A stretch of DNA of 60,238 bases from Marimonas lutisalis (lineage in GTDB: Bacteria; Pseudomonadota; Alphaproteobacteria; Rhodobacterales; Rhodobacteraceae). Of the stretch, positions 54,537 through 60,238 are shown one piece after another. The DNA lies in NCBI RefSeq assembly GCF_005434965.1, contig NZ_SKCI01000007.1:1-60238 (forward strand). The letters are read 5' to 3'. Every line of letters begins with the position of its first letter. The stretch's first letter is position 1. The position numbers were made by a program, and so were the translations under genes. The notes beneath the pieces were generated by a model. It searched no databases. It had not been told where the DNA came from and worked only from the letters and a program-made list of their open reading frames with translations.

Positions 54537-56474
54537 TCACCTCATGTAACTTGAGCGCACGGTTCGCCGCTGTGGTCCCGCGCGCCGTGAAACGCGTGTG
54601 GTGGTTCCGGCCCCGTCCTCAGCCATGTCTTGTCCTGGAATCCCGAGCTGGGCTTCCAGATCGGCCCAACGCGCTTCAGGCCAGCGATCGGCCCCGAGGA
54701 TCCACGCGGCGGCCCGCGCATAGACCCGTGTATCCAGCGCCTCGTTGCGTTCGCGCAGCTTCTGCCATTCGAGCCGGGCGAAGCCGCGCTTGGTGCGCAC
54801 CGTGACCAGTTGTTCGGCCGTGAATTGCTTCAACCACTCGCCGTCCGCCCAGTTTGGCAGGTGGATGGTTCCGGGCGGGCAAAGGTGCCCATTCTCGATT
54901 TCCTCCCGCGTCGGGCGGTCCTGGCGCAAATAGCGATAGGTCTCGGTCTTGAAGGTCGAGGTGGCGATCGTCCAAAGTCGCGCCCCGCGTCGCAGCCGTT
55001 TGCCTGCGATGGTCGCGTCCACATACGTCGGGCCGGTGACCGGGCTCGAGCGGTTGAAGCCCTCGACGCCTTTGACCGGGGCCACCTGCGCGAAGCCAAC
55101 CTGTCGCGACCAGGCATAGACAGCACTTGTCTCGTAGCCGGTATCGATCGCCAGCCGTGCCAAGGTCATCGGCTGACTGGAGGCATGCTCCCAGGTCTGA
55201 CCAAGCAAATTGGTCAGCTGCTGCCAGCACGCCGGGTCGCCGGGCCCGCCCTCAATGACCAGGTGATCGACCAGCCAGCTCTCCAGCCCGCGGCCCCAGG
55301 CCCAGACATCGACCTCGATGCGATCTTTCTGAACGTCGGCCCCGGCTGTCAGGAACAAGCCGCGCTCCGGAACAGTCCCTCCGTCCCAGGTCTCGCGCCG
55401 GTCCGCCAAGCGCTGCCAGTCCGGCGCCTCGCCGGTTTCGACCCATGTCTCGCCAAGGATCGTGTTTCGGAACGCCTTGATCGCCTCGTCCGACCCTTGC
55501 GCCGCGTCCCAGGCCCGCACAATCCGCTCCCAGCTCAGCCAGCCGATCGGCGAATAGAGGGCCGAGAGGTGATAACCAACGGTACCGGGATCAGCCGCAA
55601 CGGCCGTCGCGCGCCATTCGCCCGCTTCCAGCATCGCCGTCTTGTGGTGCTCTGCGATGGGCTGGTCGCAGCCCTCGCAGTGATATTCAGCAGTCTCCGG
55701 CCGCCCCTTTTGCCAGCGCAGCCGTTCGAACTTCATCCATTGTTCCTGACCGCAATGCGGACACGGCACGAAGAACCGCCGCTGGTCGCTCGCCTCGAAC
55801 TCCCGCTCGATTCGGCTCAGCCCCCGGATCGTCGGGGTCGAGACCAGGAACACCTTGCGCCGGTGGGCGAAGGTCAATGATCGCGCTTCAGCCAGCGTGA
55901 CCGGATCGCCTTCCTCGTCGGCCGAGGCTGGATAAGCATCGACCTCGTCGAGGAAGATGTAGCGCGCGGGCGTCGAGCGCAGCCCAACCGCCGAGTTCGC
56001 CCCCGTCATGATCAGGATGCCGCCCGCGAATTCCTTCGACAGCATGGTGTTGCCGGCGTCGCGCGATCGCGCCGGTTTGACGCGCTCACGCAGCTCCGGG
56101 CTTTCGTCGATCAGCGGATCGATCCGCTGGCGTGAGTTTCGCTTCGCCAATTCCACCGTCGGCTGCACCGCGAGCATCGGGCCCGGCGCCTGGTGGATGG
56201 CAAAGCCGATCCAGTTGTTCCCGGCCTCGGTCGCGCCGACCTGTGCCGCCTTCATGAAGACGATCCGCTGTGTCGGGTCGCCCGGTGACAGCCGGTCCAT
56301 TATTTCGCCCATGTAGGGCGTGCGTGCTGTGCGATACCGCCCGGGTTCGGCCGAAGCGCGCCCCGAGAGCATCCTGTGCTGATCCGCCCATTGCGAAACC
56401 GTCAGGTCCGCATCCGGTGTGAGCCCCGCGCCCCAAGCACGCAGGATCTCCGTGGCACCGTCGAAATCCCCCAT
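54537..56474 (-). CDS. Phage terminase large subunit (lambda GpA family)
   Basis: The 645-residue motor-nuclease has the ATPase region with KAAQVGATEAGNNW as the adenine/Walker A-like segment and YIFLDEVDAYP as Walker B, then a zinc-binding CPHCGQEQW with CEGCD, and the nuclease domain with LTAGADVQKDRIEVDVWAWG. It packages DNA into the portal. The ATG at 56474 has AGGTGA nine bases upstream and leaves ten bases to the small subunit stop; a longer start at 56537 would overlap it. Confidence 0.93.
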   Translation of the reverse strand: MGDFDGATEILRAWGAGLTPDADLTVSQWADQHRMLSGRASAEPGRYRTARTPYMGEIMDRLSPGDPTQRIVFMKAAQVGATEAGNNWIGFAIHQAPGPMLAVQPTVELAKRNSRQRIDPLIDESPELRERVKPARSRDAGNTMLSKEFAGGILIMTGANSAVGLRSTPARYIFLDEVDAYPASADEEGDPVTLAEARSLTFAHRRKVFLVSTPTIRGLSRIEREFEASDQRRFFVPCPHCGQEQWMKFERLRWQKGRPETAEYHCEGCDQPIAEHHKTAMLEAGEWRATAVAADPGTVGYHLSALYSPIGWLSWERIVRAWDAAQGSDEAIKAFRNTILGETWVETGEAPDWQRLADRRETWDGGTVPERGLFLTAGADVQKDRIEVDVWAWGRGLESWLVDHLVIEGGPGDPACWQQLTNLLGQTWEHASSQPMTLARLAIDTGYETSAVYAWSRQVGFAQVAPVKGVEGFNRSSPVTGPTYVDATIAGKRLRRGARLWTIATSTFKTETYRYLRQDRPTREEIENGHLCPPGTIHLPNWADGEWLKQFTAEQLVTVRTKRGFARLEWQKLRERNEALDTRVYARAAAWILGADRWPEARWADLEAQLGIPGQDMAEDGAGTTTRVSRRAGPQRRTVRSSYMR

Positions 56475-56484
56475 ATCGTCAGCA

Positions 56485-57045
56485 TCACCTGAGATCGGGT
56501 TTGACCTCGGCGAGATCGTCGAGCTGGGCGCGGACATGTTTCTCCAGAACCTTTTGCATCGCGGCGGGATCGACGCCGAGATCGGCCGCCATCAACGCCG
56601 CTGCACGGGCGGGCCAGTTGACCCAGACATCGCGCTCCTGCCGCGCAAGCCGAAAGACCAGCGACAGCGCGCGGGCCCGGTCGATTAGTTCGCCTTTCAG
56701 CTTCTGTAGCCGGAGGCGGCGTTCCTGCGCCTTCAGCACTTCATTTGCCGTCTTGGCCTGCAGAAACGTGGTGCCGCTACCAACCGGCGGTGCCGCCATT
56801 CCCTGTTCGCGCAGCGTCTCGCCAACGGCAGAGACCGCCGCCTCCGGTACGGATTTGAGCTTCGACTTCGGTGCCTTGCGAGTCTTCGATGGGTCGGTCG
56901 CCTCAGCGCGCAAGGCATCGCTGGCCACTGCGTCGATGCTGCCATCGCTGTGCAGCACCAGCCGCCCCGTGGCCTTGGCCTTCTGGATAGCCCCGCGCGA
57001 AAGGCCCACGCGGGCAGCGTATTGGCGCTCGCTCAAACCCTCCAT
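56485..57045 (-). CDS. Phage terminase small subunit (Nu1-like)
   Basis: The 186-residue protein has an N-terminal helix-turn-helix (QYAARVGLSRGAIQKAKATG), a linker and C-terminal helices (LSLVFRLARQERDVWVNWP, AALMAADLGVDPAAMQ). It would recognise the packaging site and recruit the large subunit. Position directly before the large subunit gene confirms the assignment. CGGAG lies upstream of the ATG. Confidence 0.85.
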   Translation of the reverse strand: MEGLSERQYAARVGLSRGAIQKAKATGRLVLHSDGSIDAVASDALRAEATDPSKTRKAPKSKLKSVPEAAVSAVGETLREQGMAAPPVGSGTTFLQAKTANEVLKAQERRLRLQKLKGELIDRARALSLVFRLARQERDVWVNWPARAAALMAADLGVDPAAMQKVLEKHVRAQLDDLAEVKPDLR

Positions 57046-57156
57046 TGCGCGCTCCGATTATCATTCAATATCATGTACTTATGTAGTTGATAAGCCTCCG
57101 AACCAGAGCGAACGTGATCCTACGAAAATGATGCAACTCACCACGGAGCCGCCACG
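57046..57156. promoter_or_regulatory. Divergent promoter region of the phage late genes
   Basis: This AT-rich gap separates the minus-strand terminase operon from plus-strand small genes. At 57058-57093 the ends TTATCA and TGATAA form an imperfect inverted repeat that could be an operator. It is the natural place for the late promoter; no clear -35/-10 pair is assigned. Confidence 0.4.
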
Positions 57157-57426
57157 ATGACCCGCCTGAACCCGATCACTACAACCCGCCACCAGCTGCG
57201 CGCAGAGAAGGCGCGTCGCAACAAGGAGGCGGCATTGAACGCCTTCATCGGCAAGAGAGCCGAGATCGACGAGATGCTCGCTCGCTTGTCGAGCCTGAGC
57301 GACGACCATTTCAACGCCCACCCCGACGAGATCAACTGGGGCCATGTCGGCACCCTTGAGCATTACGCCAGCCTCCTGAAGCGCATCACCGACAGCGCCT
57401 TCAGCGAGGGTGAGCACGCCGAGTGA
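57157..57426 (+). CDS. Small phage-region hypothetical protein
   Basis: The 89-residue protein is mainly helical and charged (RHQLRAEKARRNKEAALNAF, EHYASLLKRITDSAF). No domain is recognised. It is the first of three closely spaced plus-strand genes that end with a DUF3489 gene, a group often seen beside phage DNA. Confidence 0.6.
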   Translation: MTRLNPITTTRHQLRAEKARRNKEAALNAFIGKRAEIDEMLARLSSLSDDHFNAHPDEINWGHVGTLEHYASLLKRITDSAFSEGEHAE

Positions 57427-57440
57427 CAGGAGCCAAAGCC

Positions 57441-57659
57441 ATGGAAACCAGCACCATCCGTATCGCCATTCGCGGCCTCAACGAGCCTTGGGACACCAGC
57501 CGCATCCCGGCCGTTCTCGACGAGATCGAAGCATCGCTCCGCGAGGAAGCCAACGTTCCCGCACGCCTCACCGCCGACAGCATGACCATTGCCATCGACG
57601 TCGCCACCGACCGGCTGCCCGACGCCGCAGGACTCCTGCGGGACCTCGGGCTGATCTGA
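57441..57659 (+). CDS. Small hypothetical protein
   Basis: The 72-residue protein (STIRIAIRGLNEPWDTSRIP at the start, MTIAIDVATDRLPDAAGLL later) has an alternating beta/alpha pattern. The ATG at 57441 follows a GGAG-containing leader. It lies 14 bp after the previous gene and is probably co-transcribed. Family not recognised. Confidence 0.55.
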   Translation: METSTIRIAIRGLNEPWDTSRIPAVLDEIEASLREEANVPARLTADSMTIAIDVATDRLPDAAGLLRDLGLI

Positions 57660-57754
57660 CCTCGGGCCCCCGCCCGAACTCCGGCCGCGCGCCCTGCGCG
57701 GCTCGAGGTCGTAGAAGACCGCGACGGTCGCGGTCCGAACACGGAGACGACCCC

Positions 57755-58276
57755 ATGACCAAACTTTCCGACACTCAGATGATCATCCTGTCCCGCGCGG
57801 CCCAGAACGAGGACCGCTTTGCCTTGCCGCTGCCCGACAGCCTGCGCGGCGGTGCCGCCGCCAAGGTGGTCAGCGCCATGCTCACCAAGGGCTTCCTCGA
57901 AGAGGTCGAAGCCGACATACGCAAGGGCGAGCCCGTCTGGCGCGAGACCGGCGACGGCCACGGCGTCACGCTGGTCGCCACCGACGCAGGCCTCGCCGCC
58001 ATCAGCATCGAGCGCGAGGACGCGAACACCGCCACCAAAACAGTCCCCGCGCCCAAGGTGCGCACACCGCGCGAGGGCACCAAGCAGGCCACCCTGATTG
58101 CCATGCTGCGAGCGCCGGACGGCGCGACCATTGAGGAGATCATGGCCGCGACGAACTGGCAGTCGCACACGGTGCGCGGGGCGATGGCCGGAGCGCTGAA
58201 AAAGAAGCTCGGACTGGAGGTCACCTCAGAAAAGGTTGAGGATCGGGGGCGTGTCTACAAACTCCCCGCCGCCTGA
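57755..58276 (+). CDS. DUF3489 domain protein
   Basis: The 173-residue protein has an N-terminal part (KLSDTQMIILSRAAQNED, AAAKVVSAMLTKGFLEEV) and the C-terminal DUF3489 winged-helix-like domain with REGTKQATLIAMLRAPDGAT and NWQSHTVRGAMAGALKKKLG. Such proteins are common near mobile elements and may bind DNA. GGAG lies upstream of the ATG at 57755. Confidence 0.85.
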   Translation: MTKLSDTQMIILSRAAQNEDRFALPLPDSLRGGAAAKVVSAMLTKGFLEEVEADIRKGEPVWRETGDGHGVTLVATDAGLAAISIEREDANTATKTVPAPKVRTPREGTKQATLIAMLRAPDGATIEEIMAATNWQSHTVRGAMAGALKKKLGLEVTSEKVEDRGRVYKLPAA

Positions 58277-58431
58277 AAAGCCTGCGACATCGAAGCTGTC
58301 CCGTCGTCCCTTTGGGACGGCGGTTCCTCACTCGGCACCGCCTTAAATCTCACGAATGCTTTTTGCCCTTATTAGGACTTGGTTCCGCATCCCAAAGCCG
58401 TCACGAAAGGCCACGAGCCGACGTTGACACG

Positions 58432-58779
58432 TCAGGAAACGGGAGTTTGCTGGTGTGCTATTCGCAGCCATTTACCGTCATCCTGCAGATAGGACGATGT
58501 GCACAGGGCCTCGTAGATCGGTATGTCGCCGCGCTCTGCGGAGACGCGATATGCCAGAACGGCGACGTCTTTCTCTCGCTTGAAATACCGCTCTGTCATT
58601 ACCACGGATCGCCATCGTTGCGCGACGCTGCTCTCCCGCCAAAGCGACTCGCCCTGTAGAATTCCCGCAGGATATGGGAAAACAAAGACCGCGTCTTTTG
58701 CCGTCATATGCCGCGCACTGTCAGCACCTTTGGTCCAGAACCTTTCCTCCAAGGCCCAAAGATCGTCTTCATCGGTCAT
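58432..58779 (-). CDS. SnoaL/NTF2-like protein (DUF4440 type), second copy
   Basis: The 115-residue protein is a paralog of the one at 22584-22997: WALEERFWTKGADSARHM, VFVFPYPAGILQG and LAYRVSAERGDIPIYEALC match closely, and both end with LRIAHQQT or LRISHQQT. The ATG at 58779 follows GAAGGG by nine bases. Its presence in the phage-side region is odd for a small ligand-binding or isomerase-like protein. Confidence 0.75.
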   Translation of the reverse strand: MTDEDDLWALEERFWTKGADSARHMTAKDAVFVFPYPAGILQGESLWRESSVAQRWRSVVMTERYFKREKDVAVLAYRVSAERGDIPIYEALCTSSYLQDDGKWLRIAHQQTPVS

Positions 58780-58863
58780 GATTGATGCCCTTCCATCTGG
58801 TGCCATTTGACGTCTTCCCAAGGCGGCAACGGACTGCGGCTGAGGAAGCTGCTGCGAGGAAAT

Positions 58864-59181
58864 TTATCGGCTATCCGACAATTTTCCCAGAGTACTCTCC
58901 AGCATGTTCTTTAATTTGCCCGCTGCGCCTTTCGCTGCCTTCTCGACTGTCGCAGCCGAATCCTTCGTAACGACGGGCTGGCGCCCTTTGAGTCGTGCTT
59001 CGATCATGCAATGCTTGTTCTCCTGGCCCGTCGGGCCGGTGCGCGCGTCGCTGAGGTGAACCTCAATCCTAGTGATATGATCATCAAGGTTGGCCAAATC
59101 GTGCTGAACCAAACCCTTGATCAGGTTGGTCAGGCCTTCACTCCCGTCGATGCTGTTGTCCGTACTGACTTCGATCTGCAT
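58864..59181 (-). CDS. HPF/RaiA-like ribosome-associated protein
   Basis: The 105-residue protein has the HPF/RaiA-type sequence VSTDNSIDGSEGL, ITRIEVHLSDARTGPTG and CMIEARLKGRQPVVTKD followed by an alanine/lysine helix. It lacks the long C-terminal dimerisation domain. Family members bind the 30S decoding region and silence ribosomes in stress. AAGGAAACCAG lies upstream of the ATG at 59181. Confidence 0.72.
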   Translation of the reverse strand: MQIEVSTDNSIDGSEGLTNLIKGLVQHDLANLDDHITRIEVHLSDARTGPTGQENKHCMIEARLKGRQPVVTKDSAATVEKAAKGAAGKLKNMLESTLGKLSDSR

Positions 59182-59301
59182 GCTGGTTTCCTTTTGAAAG
59201 CTACCTCGCAAACAACGGAGAATGCTCGGTCGGAACCGCAATTATAGCCCATCTGGAAAATTCTCGAAATGTTATGGATCAAGCGCCTAAATAGCGACTT
59301 T
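59182..59301. other. Short AT-rich gap
   Basis: About 120 bases between the HPF-like gene and the DUF7220-like gene, AT-rich, probably holding the HPF-like promoter. No gene is seen. Confidence 0.4.
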
Positions 59302-59526
59302 TCAGTTGAACATTCGGACACGAATAACCTCGAACACACGCCGCAGGGCAAATGATCGGGCGATGCTCACCACAGTAAACACCGCGCCCATTTTCAGGTT
59401 CTGCGCCAGCGTCGTTTGTAACCCGAAGATGGGGAAGATCAGGATCTGCGTGATGACCGCGACGCCGTAGCCGACAAGCACATTGGCGACGGCCTCGACA
59501 AGCGACATGAGCCGCGACTGCTTCAT
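59302..59526 (-). CDS. DUF7220-like small membrane protein
   Basis: The 74-residue protein (MKQSRLMSLVEAVANVLVGY) has two hydrophobic segments (VLVGYGVAVITQILIFPIFG and KMGAVFTVVSIARSFALRR). Small proteins of this type occur next to phage DNA-modification genes in Rhodobacterales. Its ATG overlaps the stop of the next gene upstream by four bases. Role unknown. Confidence 0.7.
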   Translation of the reverse strand: MKQSRLMSLVEAVANVLVGYGVAVITQILIFPIFGLQTTLAQNLKMGAVFTVVSIARSFALRRVFEVIRVRMFN

Positions 59527-60098
59527 GCTGGCTCCTCTTCAACCGTCGGCCAGCAATTGAGCCGCGAGAGTTCGGAGCGCATGCGCGGCAACCAGTGGGA
59601 CCACGCCGTTGCCGCAGAGCCGAAGCCGGTCCACCCGGTGGGCCAGCCCATCAGAGCCTCGACGAATGCTGGGTTCAGCGTCCGGCGCTGCTCGGAGATA
59701 TCGCTCCCAGCCGTCGGCGTCGCCAGGACCTGGCGGCCAAGCAGGCCGTTCACCGGCGTGTTCGCCAATGTCGTCGCCCCGTCCTTGTGATCCCGCGCCG
59801 TCGGCGTCATCCACATCTGGCTGGCGCTGGTCAGGTCGGCGGACTTGCGGTTGCCCGAGCTCGGCTTGTTGCCGTCGGTCGCCATCGGCGTCGGCCAGTC
59901 CCGCGCCATACTGCCCAGACCCTTCTCGTGTTTTCGGGCACCGCCCCGGCTGCGGAAGCTGTCGGTCTGCGGCGTCGGCCACATCGCGGCCGAGGTCGCC
60001 AGGTTCATTCCGTGCTTGCCTGCCTCCTGCGAGGGTGTCGGCTTCGTCTGCCGGTTCTCGTTGGCGCTCGCCCGTGGCGTCGGCCAGAGCCTCAGCAT
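59523..60098 (-). pseudogene. 5'-truncated phage DNA-methylase-type C-terminal region
   Basis: The frame (191 codons from an ATG at 60098) consists of degenerate WPTP/MTPTARDHKDG repeats (LRLWPTPRASANE, AAMWPTPQTDSF, RDWPTPMATDGNKP, QMWMTPTARDHKDG) and ends ALMGWPTGWTG. I know this style from the C-terminal region of phage cytosine methyltransferases or from an adjacent protein. No catalytic motif is present. The frame stays open upstream into the IS6 end at 60117, so the N-terminal part was removed by the insertion. Confidence 0.6.
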
Positions 60099-60116
60099 CT
60101 CCGTCCGGTTCCCACG

Positions 60117-60238
60117 GTGCTGTCAGACGAATTCGAACTCGTCTCTGCAAGGACAGTAGCGCTGTCCCTTATGCCGCGCAGAGACCGCGCCACTCGGCCA
60201 GAGCAGCAGTTCTGTTCTGCTTGAAGTGATCTCGTTTG
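60117..60238 (-). mobile_element. IS6-family insertion sequence, 3' end (cut by window edge)
   Basis: The minus strand from 60238 to 60169 encodes the last 22 residues of a transposase (KRDHFKQNRTAALAEW and LCAA, then stop), the C-terminus typical of IS6 transposases. The element ends near 60117. The last 70 bases match the deleted element at 14466-14535 with two or three differences. It has the same orientation as the IS6 end at 1-146. Confidence 0.82.

Noticed and set aside
33742-57045. Gene transfer agent instead of prophage
   Set aside because: The lambda-type GpA terminase, gpW, D and E capsid set, cargo genes and lysis module differ from the compact Rhodobacter GTA cluster.

Overview
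The window is GC-rich alphaproteobacterial DNA. Protein style (Rhodobacterales-type SDR, UrtA-E-like transporter, SPFH proteins, phage tail set) points to Rhodobacteraceae, probably an accessory chromosome segment or plasmid. Both ends lie inside IS6-family insertion sequences read in the same direction: the first 88 bases encode a transposase N-terminus and the last 70 bases a transposase C-terminus, both on the minus strand. The stretch is therefore either bracketed by two direct IS6 copies or is a contig that breaks at this repeat.

Region 1 (264-13779) is an amide-nitrogen locus. A minus-strand operon encodes a five-part ABC importer of the urea/short-chain-amide (Urt/Fmd) type: Tat-exported binding protein, two permeases joined by ATGA overlaps, and two ATPases. 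The last ATPase reads in frame, with no stop codon, into a complete amidase (796 codons together), and an acyl-CoA synthetase follows. An acetamidase/formamidase and an SDR converge on the operon. Upstream lie a flotillin-like protein, a pyroglutamyl peptidase and a nitrilase-fold hydrolase. Together these could import an amide, release ammonia and activate the acid.

Region 2 (13946-14987) is an IS6 graveyard with a 202-bp internally deleted element that keeps both ends. Region 3 (14988-28492) is a stress island: two transglutaminase-like proteins, many small unknown proteins, an extra hflKC pair, a Crp/Fnr regulator, groESL and NhaA. Region 4 (28655-33715) is a copper/heavy-metal module: small membrane protein (plus a degenerate copy), DUF302, VTT-domain protein, CopA-type ATPase, methyltransferase and DUF411.

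Region 5 (33742-60116) is the morphogenesis and lysis part of a lambda-like siphophage, almost all on the minus strand: terminase, portal, gpW, protease, decoration protein, capsid, tail and lysis genes. It has a classical -1 frameshift site in the tail chaperone pair, a frameshifted tail tube gene, a tail-tip protein with an inserted vWA domain and 17-residue C-terminal repeats, and two plus-strand cargo genes (a CaCA-type cation exchanger and a DUF1186/SEC-C protein). No integrase, repressor or replication genes are present; the right side is cut off by IS6, so the prophage is probably defective.
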